Source of the DNA: an uncultured Paracoccaceae bacterium
GTDB lineage: Bacteria; Pseudomonadota; Alphaproteobacteria; Rhodobacterales; Rhodobacteraceae
Length of the DNA stretch: 61,519 bases
Assembly: GCA_938028765.1 (NCBI GenBank)
Contig: CALIZF010000045.1
Coordinates: 1 to 61,519, forward strand
Reading direction: 5' to 3'
Numbering within the stretch: position 1 is the first letter of the stretch; each line of letters starts with the position of its first letter. Below the pieces are notes generated by a model. It was not told the origin of the DNA and ran no database searches. It saw only the letters and a program-made list of their open reading frames with translations. The translations under genes and the position numbers were made by a program. Below are positions 1 through 8,037 of this stretch, piece after piece.

Positions 1-130
1 GGACCTCCGTGCGGCAGATGAACCAGTAGATGGGGGTGGAGTAGCTGCCGCCGAAGATGACGCCGTTCTTGCGCCAGTCGTCGTAGCCGACCTTTTCGTT
101 CATCATGAAGTCGCCGAAGGCGAAGGACAT
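1..130 (-). CDS. partial unrecognised reading frame at left edge
   Basis: An open frame of 43 codons starts at an ATG (130-128) that overlaps the TGA of the shortened dctM (TGATG) and runs off the window. The frame is also open for some codons upstream of that ATG. The visible product contains GDFMMNEKVGYDDWRKNG and then YSTPIYWFICRTEV. It does not resemble the C-terminal membrane helices expected of DctM. I do not recognise the family. It may be the next gene of the operon or foreign sequence joined to dctM by a rearrangement. Confidence 0.35.
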   Translation of the reverse strand, partial: MSFAFGDFMMNEKVGYDDWRKNGVIFGGSYSTPIYWFICRTEV

Positions 131-1077
131 CACGAATGCATTGCGTCGGCGACCACGCGCGGAACGCCTGACAGGCCCATGAACGAGGTGAACATCGACG
201 CGCCCATGGCGACGACGAAGATCACGCTGGTCCCCGCCGCCGCGTCCTTCAGCGATGCGCGGACCATGCCGAGGCTCAGCCGCCCGCGCGCCCCGGCGAT
301 GGCAAAGGCGATTGCGGCGCCGACCGCGCCGGCCTCGGTCGGGGTCATGATCCCGGCGAAGATGCCGCCCAGAACGCCGAGGACCAGAACCGGCAGCGGC
401 CAGATCTCGCGCATGGCCGCCACAAGCTCGCCCGATGCGGGGGCCTCGCGCGCGGGCGGGGCGAGCGAAGGGGTCAGCCGCGCGCGCAGCATGATCATGG
501 CCATGTAGATGAGCGCGGACACGACGCCGGGGATGAACCCCGCGAGGAACAGCGCGCCGACCGAGGTCTGGGTGAATACCCCGTAAAGGACCATGAGGAT
601 GGACGGCGGGATCAGCGAGCCGAGCGTGCCCGAGGCCGCGACCGATCCGGTCGCCAGCGCCTTGTCATAGCCGGCCTTCAGCATCTCGGGCACAGCGATG
701 CGCGACACCGCGGCGGCGGTGGCGACCGACGACCCCGAGGATGCGGCGAACAGGGCCGAGGCGCCGACGGTCGCGCAGGCAAGGCCGCCCGGCACCCGGC
801 GCAGCAAGATGCGCATGGCGGCGAACATGCCGTCGGTAAGGCCCGCGTGGCTCGCGTTGAAGCCCATCAGGAGGAACATCGGCACCGCGCTGAAAGACCA
901 GCTGGCAATGAACTGGAACGGGATCGCGCGGACGATGCCCCAGGCGGCGTTGAAGTTGACCGTAGCCCAGACGCCCGCGAAGGACACGATGACGAGGACC
1001 AGCCCGATCGGAACGCGCAGCGCGATCAGCGCGAGGACGCCGGCGATGCCGGCGAAACCGATTTCCAGCCGGTCCAT
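130..1077 (-). pseudogene. dctM: TRAP transporter large permease DctM, C-terminally truncated
   Basis: This is the large membrane subunit of a TRAP (periplasmic-binding-protein-dependent secondary) transporter, which moves organic acids with Na+ across the inner membrane. The product has many hydrophobic helices and the family segment SGSSVATAAAVSRIAVPEM near residues 113-131, followed by SGTLGSLIPPSILMVLYG. The start at 1077 overlaps the dctQ stop by one base (TGATG), which fixes it. The frame stops after about 315 residues, just after GLSGVPRVVADAM, whereas DctM proteins are usually about 425 residues. The last two or three helices are missing and the DNA beyond does not encode them in any frame I can see. 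It is probably non-functional unless an unusual short form. No dctP binding-protein gene is in the window. Confidence 0.8.
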
Positions 1078-1604
1078 CAGACGGTCCCCCCGTCGGCCTG
1101 GCCCGCCAGCAGCGCCGCGCGCGCCCGGCGGCTGACGACCAGCCCCACCGCGTGGACAGCGCAAACGAAGGCGCCAAGCGCGAAGCTGCCCGGCAGCACG
1201 AAGCGCGACGGCCAGATGACGACGCTGATCGGGCCCATCACGACCTCGCCCCGCGCATAGCCGCGCAGCGCGTCGCCCCAGGTGATCTTGGCGACCAGTC
1301 CGTAGGCGACCGCACAGACCACGAGGACGAGGAACATGCACGCCACCTGCGCCGGGCGTGGCATCATGTTGAAGAAGAGATCGACCGACACCGCGCCGCG
1401 GGTCAGCTCGACGAAGGCCACGGGCAGGAACACCGCGCCGACCATGTAGTAGTAGGACACGATCTCCAGCGTGCCCTGGATCGGCTGCCGGAAGAAGTTT
1501 TTCATCCCGACGTCGGCACAGACGTGGACCATCATCACCAGCAGCAGCGCCCCGGCGATTTCCAGCAGAAGGTTCGACAGCCGGGCGAGCGGGGCCATCG
1601 TCAC
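1077..1604 (-). CDS. dctQ: TRAP transporter small permease DctQ
   Basis: Small membrane subunit of the TRAP transporter, 175 residues, with four hydrophobic helices and the family pattern around VCADVGMKNFFRQPIQGTLE in the first third, which is the usual length and layout. It partners with DctM. The GTG at 1604 overlaps the stop of the upstream SDR gene (GTGA); an ATG two codons later (1598) is an alternative start. It lies second in a tight SDR-dctQ-dctM operon, so transport and the dehydrogenase probably act on the same substrate. The substrate cannot be read from the sequence. Confidence 0.85.
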   Translation of the reverse strand: MTMAPLARLSNLLLEIAGALLLVMMVHVCADVGMKNFFRQPIQGTLEIVSYYYMVGAVFLPVAFVELTRGAVSVDLFFNMMPRPAQVACMFLVLVVCAVAYGLVAKITWGDALRGYARGEVVMGPISVVIWPSRFVLPGSFALGAFVCAVHAVGLVVSRRARAALLAGQADGGTV

Positions 1605-2377
1605 GCCATCCGGTAGCCGCCGTTGACGTCGAGGACGCCCCCGGTCAGGTAGGCCGCATCTGGGCCGACAAGAAAGGACACCGCGCCGGCCACGTCGACC
1701 GGCGTTCCGATGCGGCCGAGCGGGATGGCCCCGGAAACCTCGCCTTCCTCTCCGTCAGCCATCGACAGGCGCAGCATGGCGGTGTCGATCAGGCCGGGGG
1801 CGACCGCGTTCGCGGTGACGCCAAGCGGGGCGGCCTCGCGCGCCGCGGCCTTGGTCAGCGCCATGACCGACCCCTTGGATCCGATGTAGGCGGACGAGGC
1901 CCGGTAGCCGCCGAGCTGTGCGGCCACCGACCCGAAGGTGACGATGCGTCCTGCCAAGGGCCGCGCGCCGCCCTGCCACTGCCGAAGGTAGGCGCGGATG
2001 CACAGGAACGTGCCGCGCGCGTTCACCGCATGGTGTTCCTCCCAGTCGGCAAGGGTGGTTTCGGCAAGAGGCGGGCGGGTGCCGTCGGCTCGCAGGCGCA
2101 GCAGCCCTGCGGCAGTTACCAGAACGTCGATTCCGCCAGCCGTTCCCGTGGCCTGCGCAAAGGCGGCGGTGACCGAGCCTTCGTCGGCGACGTTGCAGGC
2201 AAGCCCCGCGTGGCCTGCCCCGGGCAGCGTTGCGGCAAGTGCGGCGGCGGCATCGCCGTCGAGGTCGGCTGCCACAACCGCCAGTCCGTCGGCTGCCAGC
2301 CGCCACGCGACGGCAGTGCCGATGCCGCCGCAGGCGCCCGTGACCAGCGCCCGCCGCGCTGCCGATGCGCCGCCCAT
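1601..2377 (-). CDS. SDR family oxidoreductase
   Basis: NAD(P)-dependent short-chain dehydrogenase of 258 residues. The Rossmann motif TGACGGIG lies near the N-terminus, the catalytic Ser is in FGSVAAQ, the Tyr/Lys pair is in YIGSKG, and the C-terminal TGGVLDVNGGYR is typical of the classical FabG-like group. I chose the ATG at 2377 because GGAAGGG lies just upstream and because the frame upstream of it gives no family sequence. It heads the operon with dctQ and dctM and is divergent from the GntR gene. It probably oxidises a hydroxyl group on the imported substrate; the substrate is unknown. Confidence 0.85.
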   Translation of the reverse strand: MGGASAARRALVTGACGGIGTAVAWRLAADGLAVVAADLDGDAAAALAATLPGAGHAGLACNVADEGSVTAAFAQATGTAGGIDVLVTAAGLLRLRADGTRPPLAETTLADWEEHHAVNARGTFLCIRAYLRQWQGGARPLAGRIVTFGSVAAQLGGYRASSAYIGSKGSVMALTKAAAREAAPLGVTANAVAPGLIDTAMLRLSMADGEEGEVSGAIPLGRIGTPVDVAGAVSFLVGPDAAYLTGGVLDVNGGYRMA

Positions 2378-2397
2378 GGCGCCCCTTCCACGATCAA

Positions 2398-2472
2398 TTT
2401 TGTATCCAATGTCTGGAATCACGCGGCCTTGTCAAACATTATTCGCGCCTGTAACTTGGTTTTGCATCCAAT
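2398..2472. promoter_or_regulatory. paired direct repeats, likely GntR operators
   Basis: The divergent promoter region between the SDR and GntR genes contains TTTTGTATCCAAT at 2398-2410 and TTTTGCATCCAAT at 2460-2472, a 12/13 match in the same orientation 62 bp apart (about six helical turns). The region is clearly AT-richer than its surroundings. The spacing and the position next to a GntR/FCD gene suggest two operator sites that control both directions. This is inferred from position and repetition only. Confidence 0.55.
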
Positions 2473-2495
2473 CCTGCGGAGGCGACACGAAACGC

Positions 2496-3242
2496 ATGTC
2501 CGAACTCCCGCCCGGAACCGGCGGTCACGGCACCTCGACCCAGGCGGTCGCGGATGCGCTGCGCGAGCGCATCCTAGAAGGCACCTTTCCGCCTGGTGCG
2601 GTGCTGCGGCAGGATGCGCTGGCGCAGGCGCTCGGGGTGTCGCGCACACCGTTGCGCACCGCGCTGGCGGAACTGGCGCGCGACGGCTTGGTGACCTACG
2701 AGGTCAACCGGGGCTATGCGGTGCGCGCCTTCGATCTCGACGACGTGCGCGCCGCTTTCGAGGTGCGCGCCACGCTGGAGGCTTTGGCCTGTCGCCGCGC
2801 TGCCGAACGGGGCCTGCCGCCGGCGGCGCTGGCTCGGCTTGCCGCCTGCGTGACGCGGGGCGAGGCGATCCTCGGCAAGGGTCGGCTGGACCCGTCGGAT
2901 CTGCCGGACTACCGGCGGATGAACGTCGAGTTCCACGAAGCCATCATAGCCGCCGGCGGCAACCCCTGGGTGGCCGAGTTCGTGGGTCGCACCCGCAACG
3001 TGCCGCTGGCATCGGACCGGGTGATCCTGTGGGAGGACCACGGGATCATCCTGCGGTCGCACGACGACCACCGCCGCATCCTGCGCGCCCTGGCCGATCG
3101 GGACGGGCACCGGGCCGCCGGGCTGATGTGGGAACACGTCACGCGCGCCGGCGAAATCCTCGTCGCCCACATCGCGGCGCGGGGGCAGGATGTGGTCCCC
3201 CGCCGGGTCGGCGCGGACGCCACCAAGGGAGATGCCGCATGA
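2496..3242 (+). CDS. GntR family transcriptional regulator (FCD domain)
   Basis: Regulator of 248 residues. The N-terminal winged helix-turn-helix has the family pattern VADALRERILEGTFPPGAVL, then LAQALGVSRTPLRTALAEL and a DGLVTYEVNRGYAV wing. The C-terminal all-helical FCD ligand domain includes YRRMNVEFHEAI and a late HDDHRRILRALADRD segment with metal-type His residues. The ATG at 2496 is preceded by GGAGG 13 bases upstream, a rather long spacing. It is divergent from the SDR-TRAP operon and overlaps the downstream GST gene (ATGA), so it probably controls both units in response to the catabolic substrate. Confidence 0.88.
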   Translation: MSELPPGTGGHGTSTQAVADALRERILEGTFPPGAVLRQDALAQALGVSRTPLRTALAELARDGLVTYEVNRGYAVRAFDLDDVRAAFEVRATLEALACRRAAERGLPPAALARLAACVTRGEAILGKGRLDPSDLPDYRRMNVEFHEAIIAAGGNPWVAEFVGRTRNVPLASDRVILWEDHGIILRSHDDHRRILRALADRDGHRAAGLMWEHVTRAGEILVAHIAARGQDVVPRRVGADATKGDAA

Positions 3243-3847
3243 AGCTTTATCATTCCGCCGCCTCGCCCTATGTGCGCAAGGTGACCGCCAGCGCCTGCCA
3301 CCTCGGCGTTTCGGGCCGGATCACACTCCTGCCCAGCGCGGCAAGTCCGGTCGCGCGCGACCTGACAATCGGGGCGTCGAACCCGCTCGGGAAGGTGCCA
3401 ACGGCGATCCTCGACGACGGCACCGTGCTGGCCGACAGCCGGACGATCTGCGAATGGCTGGCGGCCGAGGCGGGCGATGCCGAGTTCCTGCCGTCTCCCG
3501 GCCCTGCCCGCTGGCGGGTTCTTCGGCTGCACGCGATCGCCGACGGGCTGCTCGATGCCGCGTTGCTCGCGCGCTATGAAACGGCCATCCGGCCCGAGCG
3601 CCTGCGGTGGGATGCCTGGCTTGTCGGGCAGATGGGCAAGATCGACGCCGCGGTCGCGGCGCTGGAGGCGGCCGCGGACGAGCTCGCAGGGCCGGTGACG
3701 CTGGGCACCATCACCGCGGGCTGCGCGCTCGGTTACCTCGACTTCCGCTTCGCCGCGCACGACTGGCGTGCCGCCGCGCCGCGGCTGGCGGCCTGGTGGG
3801 CCGACTTCGCGCGGACCCCCCCGATGGCGACCACCGCTCCGGGCTGA
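3239..3847 (+). CDS. glutathione S-transferase family protein
   Basis: Product of 202 residues. The N-terminal thioredoxin-like domain starts MKLYHSAASPYVRKV, with the usual glutathione-binding NPLGKVPTAI (cis-Pro after Val) and ADSRTICEWL. An all-helical C-terminal domain follows. Such proteins conjugate glutathione or act as peroxidases or isomerases in the cytoplasm. The start overlaps the GntR stop (ATGA), implying cotranscription and translational coupling. A regulator-GST pair beside a catabolic operon suggests handling of an electrophilic intermediate, but this is inference. Confidence 0.82.
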   Translation: MKLYHSAASPYVRKVTASACHLGVSGRITLLPSAASPVARDLTIGASNPLGKVPTAILDDGTVLADSRTICEWLAAEAGDAEFLPSPGPARWRVLRLHAIADGLLDAALLARYETAIRPERLRWDAWLVGQMGKIDAAVAALEAAADELAGPVTLGTITAGCALGYLDFRFAAHDWRAAAPRLAAWWADFARTPPMATTAPG

Positions 3848-4076
3848 GGCCCGGCGGCGCCTTCGGGCGGTCCGGTCAGGCGGCCTGGCGGTGCGGTTTC
3901 GTTGCCTGCGGGGCAGCAAGGCTTGCCGCGGCTACTGCGGTCTTGCGCGCGGGCCGGCCGCGGCTGCGTTGCCCTGCTCGGCGGTGCAGGGTGCCGATCA
4001 CGAGGGATCGGGCCGGGCCGACCAGGCGCGGCGCCGCCCGCTACCGCGCATCGCGGGTCGTGACCCCGGTCGAGGA

Positions 4077-4153
4077 TGGCGCACCCGAAGAGATTCGAAC
4101 TCCTGACCCCCAGATTCGTAGTCTGGTGCTCTATCCAGCTGAGCTACGGGTGC
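4077..4153 (-). tRNA. tRNA-Arg (ACG)
   Basis: Reading from 4153 downwards the sequence folds as a full cloverleaf: acceptor GCACCCG/CGGGTGC, D arm GCTC/GAGC, anticodon stem CCAGA/TCTGG with loop CTACGAA, and T arm with loop TTCGAAT. The anticodon ACG (4119-4117) decodes CGN arginine codons after conversion of A34 to inosine. Discriminator G is followed by an encoded CCA (4079-4077). Nothing nearby suggests it is used as an integration site. Confidence 0.97.
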
Positions 4154-4199
4154 GTCGGCAGGGCTTCTAGCGGCGGCGGCGGGGCAATGCAAGGGCGCA

Positions 4200-5642
4200 T
4201 CAGGGGTCGGCCGGGGCGTCCTTCGGCAGGCGTATTAGGAATTCGGTCCCGTCCTCGTCCGACCGGAGGAGCTCCAGCGTGCCGCCGTGGCCGCGCACCA
4301 GTTCGGCCGAGATCGCAAGGCCGAGGCCTGCGCCGCCCTTCCGCGCCCCGCCCTGGAAGGCGGCGAAGAGGTTCTCGCGCGCCTTGGGCGGCAAGCCCGG
4401 CCCGGTGTCGCCGACGCGGATCCACCAGGCCGCGTCGTCTTCGCCGGCGCCGATCTCGATCGTGCCGGGGCGGCCGGTGGCCTCGATTGCCTGGCGGGCG
4501 TTGCGCACGAGGTTCGACAGCACGCGGTAAAGCTGTTCGCCGTCCGCGCGGATCGTCAGGCCGGCGGGCACGTCCGGGATGGCGGCGATGGCCCCGGCGG
4601 GTTCGCCCAGCCCCTCGCCCTCCAGCACCTCGTCCACCAGCCGGCGCAGGGCAAGGCGCTGCAGCCGCGGCGGCGGTTCCTCGGCGCGGCCGAAGGCCAG
4701 CGTCGATTCGCACAGCGCGATGGCCCGCGCGATCGAGCCGATCAGCTTCGGCGCCGCTCGGGCCACCGCCGGGTCGCCCGACGCGCCGATGCGGTCGGCG
4801 AACAGCTGCGCCGATGTCAGGATGTTGCGCAGGTCGTGGCTGATCTTGGCGACCGCCGATCCCAACATCGCCAGCCGTTCGCGCTGCCGCAGGGCCCCGG
4901 TCAGCTGCGTCTGCAGCTCGCGCAGCGCCTCTTCCGCGGCGCGCAGCTCGCGCACGCTGGCCGAGGGCACGATGACGCGCCGCGCGTCCTCGGGCGCGGC
5001 CGCATAGGCGGTCATGTGCCGCACGACGCGCGCGATCGGCTGCACGATCATCTGTTGCACGGCGAGGAACAGCAGCATCGCGGTGGCGGCCGAGATCAGC
5101 GCCGACAGGACCAGGATGCGCAGGCCGTAATCCAGAAGGTCGCGCCGCAGCGGGGCGCTTTCGGTCGTGATCTCGATCAGCTCGCCCGCGCCGCGCACCG
5201 GCTGGCCGATGACCCGGATCACATGGTTGCCCCGTTCCGTCATCGCCAGCAGCGCGTCGCGCACCAGCACCCAGGGGCTGGCCTCGCGCAGGTCATAGGT
5301 GACCGCGACCGGACCCGGCAGCGGCGAGGACAGCACCAGCTGCCGCACCGCATCGCGCCGCAGCACCACGTTGAATACCCCTGCATTCGCCAGAAGTTCG
5401 CGCTCGAGCGCCGCATCGATCGGCGCGTCGCTGGCCAGAAGCGACAGGGATGCGATCTGCGCCTTCTCCAGCCGCAAGAGCAGCCAGTCCTCGCGATAGC
5501 GCGCGACCGAGGGCAGGAAGATCAAGATCTCGGCCAGAAGCACGAACAGGACGGTCAGCAGCAGGAACCGGCCGGACAGGGTATTCAGCGCACTCTCCCT
5601 CGCAGGCGGGTCTCGCGGACCGCCCTTGCGTTCTGCTACCAA
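4200..5642 (-). CDS. orphan sensor histidine kinase
   Basis: Membrane sensor kinase of up to 480 residues. Two transmembrane segments (near residues 22-45 and 175-195) flank a periplasmic sensor region with no recognised fold. A HAMP-like linker, a coiled coil and the phosphoacceptor segment KISHDLRNILTSAQL follow. The ATPase domain has NLVRNARQAI (N box), DTGPGLP (G1) and GGAGLGLAI (G2). The frame begins at a TTG (5642); a CTG at 5588 preceded by GAGGGAGAG would give the LNTLSGRFLLL start and may be the true one. No response regulator lies nearby, so its partner is elsewhere. Confidence 0.87.
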   Translation of the reverse strand: MVAERKGGPRDPPARESALNTLSGRFLLLTVLFVLLAEILIFLPSVARYREDWLLLRLEKAQIASLSLLASDAPIDAALERELLANAGVFNVVLRRDAVRQLVLSSPLPGPVAVTYDLREASPWVLVRDALLAMTERGNHVIRVIGQPVRGAGELIEITTESAPLRRDLLDYGLRILVLSALISAATAMLLFLAVQQMIVQPIARVVRHMTAYAAAPEDARRVIVPSASVRELRAAEEALRELQTQLTGALRQRERLAMLGSAVAKISHDLRNILTSAQLFADRIGASGDPAVARAAPKLIGSIARAIALCESTLAFGRAEEPPPRLQRLALRRLVDEVLEGEGLGEPAGAIAAIPDVPAGLTIRADGEQLYRVLSNLVRNARQAIEATGRPGTIEIGAGEDDAAWWIRVGDTGPGLPPKARENLFAAFQGGARKGGAGLGLAISAELVRGHGGTLELLRSDEDGTEFLIRLPKDAPADP

Positions 5643-5725
5643 AAGCAGGCGTCAGGATACAGGGCGCGGCCGTCCGGTCGGCGGAATTTCCGCAATCCGC
5701 GGGCCGGTCGGGCACCAGCCGCCGG

Positions 5726-5754
5726 TTGACTTGGGCGCGGTGCGCGCCTAATCC
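5726..5754 (+). promoter_or_regulatory. sigma70-type promoter of rpmH
   Basis: TTGACT (5726-5731) and TAATCC (5749-5754) are separated by exactly 17 bp, about 65 bp before the rpmH start. This is a good housekeeping promoter by alphaproteobacterial standards and sits where an rpmH-rnpA-yidD promoter is expected. Confidence 0.6.
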
Positions 5755-5817
5755 ACGGGCTTCGAAGCGGCCGGACCCGAATCCGGGCCGCACCGCCGTG
5801 TTGTTCGGAGAGCCGCG

Positions 5818-5952
5818 ATGAAGCGCACGTACCAGCCCTCGAAACTCGTCCGCAAGCGGCGGCACGGCTTCCGCGCGCGCATGGCCACCAAGGGCGGCCG
5901 GCTGGTGCTGGCGGCGCGCCGGGCCAAGGGCCGCAAGCGCCTGTCGGCCTGA
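5818..5952 (+). CDS. rpmH: 50S ribosomal protein L34
   Basis: A 44-residue, Arg/Lys-rich product beginning [18 protein letters not shown] and ending KGRKRLSA, which is the full and unmistakable L34. It is part of the large ribosomal subunit. It is followed 16 bp later by rnpA, the conserved bacterial arrangement, and preceded by a sigma70-like promoter. Confidence 0.98.
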   Translation: MKRTYQPSKLVRKRRHGFRARMATKGGRLVLAARRAKGRKRLSA

Positions 5953-5968
5953 ACGGCCGGGGCACCCC

Positions 5969-6358
5969 GTGCCCCCCGTCCCCGCCACCATCGCGCGCCG
6001 GGCGGATTTCCTGCGCGCCGCCGCAGCCGCACGCGCGCCGATGCCAGGCTTTCTGCTGCAGGCACGCGACCGCGGCGATGGCGATCCGGCGATGCGCGTC
6101 GGCTTCACCTGTTCGAAGAAGGTCGGCAACGCCGTGACGCGCAATCGCGCCAAGCGGCGCCTGCGTGCTGTTGCGCGCGCAGGGCTGCCGCTGCACGGTC
6201 GGCCGGGCTGGGATTATGTGCTGGTCGGCCGCCCCGCCGCGACGGTGGCGCGGCCCTTCGCCGATCTTCTGGCAGACCTGCGCGCCGCGCTGGATCGGGT
6301 GCATCGCGCCCGTCCGGCAGCCCCAGTTCCGTCCGCTCCCGTTCGGGTCCTCGGATGA
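5969..6358 (+). CDS. rnpA: ribonuclease P protein component
   Basis: Protein subunit of RNase P, which helps the catalytic RNA trim tRNA 5' leaders. It has 129 residues and a GTG start. The signature [20 protein letters not shown] is followed by KRRLR, the RNA-binding RNR motif. The C-terminal 20 residues are Pro/Ala-rich and probably disordered. It lies between rpmH and yidD and overlaps yidD by four bases. Confidence 0.96.
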   Translation: MPPVPATIARRADFLRAAAAARAPMPGFLLQARDRGDGDPAMRVGFTCSKKVGNAVTRNRAKRRLRAVARAGLPLHGRPGWDYVLVGRPAATVARPFADLLADLRAALDRVHRARPAAPVPSAPVRVLG

Positions 6359-6627
6359 GCCCCCTCGCGCACCTCGTGGCGTTGCCGGTGCGGGCGTATC
6401 GCCTGCTGCTCAGTCCCTGGGTCGGCCACGGGTGCCGGTATCAGCCCACCTGTTCGGCCTACGCGCTGGAGGCGTTGGAACGCCACGGCGCACTGCGGGG
6501 CACCGCCCTGACGCTGGCCCGGATCGCGCGCTGCCACCCCTGGGGCGGGTCGGGCTATGATCCCGTGCCGGGGGCCGACCCCGCCCATGACGCCGCGCAG
6601 CGGCGGGGCGGCGACCCCGAGGGCTGA
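6355..6627 (+). CDS. yidD: membrane protein insertion efficiency factor YidD
   Basis: Small protein of 90 residues with the YidD pattern [20 protein letters not shown] followed by Y-A-L-E-A and, later, [14 protein letters not shown]. It is membrane-associated and assists YidC-dependent insertion. It overlaps rnpA (ATGA). In many genomes yidC follows at once; here the next 475 bases carry no recognisable gene and ttcA comes next, so yidC has been separated from this cluster. Confidence 0.95.
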   Translation: MSPLAHLVALPVRAYRLLLSPWVGHGCRYQPTCSAYALEALERHGALRGTALTLARIARCHPWGGSGYDPVPGADPAHDAAQRRGGDPEG

Positions 6628-7102
6628 ACCCGGCGGATCCGCATCGGCCGAGCGCCGCCGCCGTGGCCCTGCCGTGGCCCCGCAGTCGCAAGGGTGGCGA
6701 CGCGGTCCGCCGCCTGTTCGGCGACCCGCGCAAGCGTCAGCGCGCGGCTGTCGCGGTGCCTCGGCATCACGCGGGACAACCTATGCAACGTCGGCCGGCG
6801 GCATATGGCGGCCATTCGCCCTGCGATCCCGACGATGACGGGCCGGGGGTGACGCGCCCGACGGCGAAGGCCGCGATGATCGCGCGCGCTGCCGACGACG
6901 ACGCCGGAACCGGCTAAGGCCGTCAGACCCCGGACGCGATCCCGATGCCGGGGAAACGGGCAGACCGGTGCAGCGACCCCGGTCTGCGCGTCACCTCGTC
7001 CGGCGGCCCAGCCCCGTCTGCGTGATCCCGCCGCCCGAACGGCCTGGCTTGACGACGCCGCGCCCCCGATCCTAAGGCGAGGGCCTACCCCGGGGGGCGC
7101 GC
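6628..7102 (+). other. 475-bp stretch without a recognisable gene
   Basis: No reading frame here has a plausible start, ribosome-binding site or family resemblance; the open frames are GC-rich by-products. The one clear structure is a perfect 9-bp hairpin, GCAGACCGG (6960-6968) with CCGGTCTGC (6979-6987) and a 10-nt loop. It has no following T run, so it could be a factor-independent pause, a small RNA element or chance. Confidence 0.5.
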
Positions 7103-7984
7103 ATGGCCGCCGACGACGCCGACGAGGACATCCATCCCCTGTTCCACGGGGCACCGAAGACGCTGGAGTTCCGCAAGCTGCGCAAGCGCCTCGTGCGCGA
7201 GGTGCGCGCCGCGATCGAGACCTACGGCATGGCTGAACCCGGCGGGCGCTGGCTTGTGTGTCTGTCGGGCGGCAAGGACAGCTACACCCTGCTCGCCGTC
7301 CTGCACGAGCTGAAATGGCGCGGGCTTCTGCCGGTCGATCTGCTGGCCTGCAACCTCGACCAGGGACAGCCCGGGTTTCCCGCGGGCGTCCTGCCCGCGT
7401 TCCTTTCCAGGATGGGCGTGCCGCATCGGATCGAGTATGCCGACACCTATTCCATCGTGAAGGACAAGGTTCCGGCCGGGCGGACCTACTGCGCCCTGTG
7501 TTCCCGCCTGCGGCGCGGCAATCTTTACCGCATCGCGCGCGAGGAAGGTTGCACCTCGGTCGTCCTCGGGCATCACCGCGACGACATCCTCGAGACCTTC
7601 TTCATGAACCTGTTCCACGGCGGGCGGCTGGCCGCGATGCCGCCGCGGCTTCTGAACGAGGACGGGGATCTCTACGTCTGTCGCCCGCTGTGCTTCGTGG
7701 CCGAGGCCGATTGCGAAGCCTTCGCCCGGGCGATGGCCTATCCGATCATCCCCTGCGACCTCTGCGGCTCGCAGGAGGGGTTACAGCGGATGCAGGTCAA
7801 GGCCTTGCTGGACGACTGGGAAAGGCGCAGCCCCGGCCGGCGGGGGGTGATGTTCCGTGCGCTGATGAACGCGCGCCCCTCGCATCTCGCCGACCCGGCG
7901 CTGTTCGACTTCGCGGGCCTCGTCCGCGCCGCAGGCTGCGGGGCGGATCGGGACAAATCGCTGCAACTCGAAGGCGAGCCTTAA
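7103..7984 (+). CDS. ttcA: tRNA 2-thiocytidine(32) synthetase TtcA
   Basis: ATP-dependent tRNA sulfurtransferase that forms 2-thiocytidine at position 32, 293 residues. The PP-loop [10 protein letters not shown] near residue 55 binds ATP. A CxxC ([10 protein letters not shown]) and a further Cys in [14 protein letters not shown] are the iron-sulfur ligand region of the family. [16 protein letters not shown] is also a family signature. The ATG at 7103 has only a G-run as Shine-Dalgarno. It stands alone, with a weak inverted repeat (TAACC/GGTTA) just after the stop. Confidence 0.94.
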   Translation: MAADDADEDIHPLFHGAPKTLEFRKLRKRLVREVRAAIETYGMAEPGGRWLVCLSGGKDSYTLLAVLHELKWRGLLPVDLLACNLDQGQPGFPAGVLPAFLSRMGVPHRIEYADTYSIVKDKVPAGRTYCALCSRLRRGNLYRIAREEGCTSVVLGHHRDDILETFFMNLFHGGRLAAMPPRLLNEDGDLYVCRPLCFVAEADCEAFARAMAYPIIPCDLCGSQEGLQRMQVKALLDDWERRSPGRRGVMFRALMNARPSHLADPALFDFAGLVRAAGCGADRDKSLQLEGEP

Positions 7985-8037
7985 CCTTCCGGTTAGCGCG
8001 GCGGCCTACCCCTGCCCCTGACGGCAGGGAGGCAGGG

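Noticed and set aside
665..1260. Long open frames on several strands within the TRAP genes and many other loci
   Set aside because: At about 70% GC, stop codons are rare in all frames. These frames have Arg/Pro/Ala-rich products, no ribosome-binding site and no family resemblance.
4077..4153. tRNA-Arg as an integration site for an island
   Set aside because: No integrase, direct repeat of the tRNA end or change of gene content is seen next to it.
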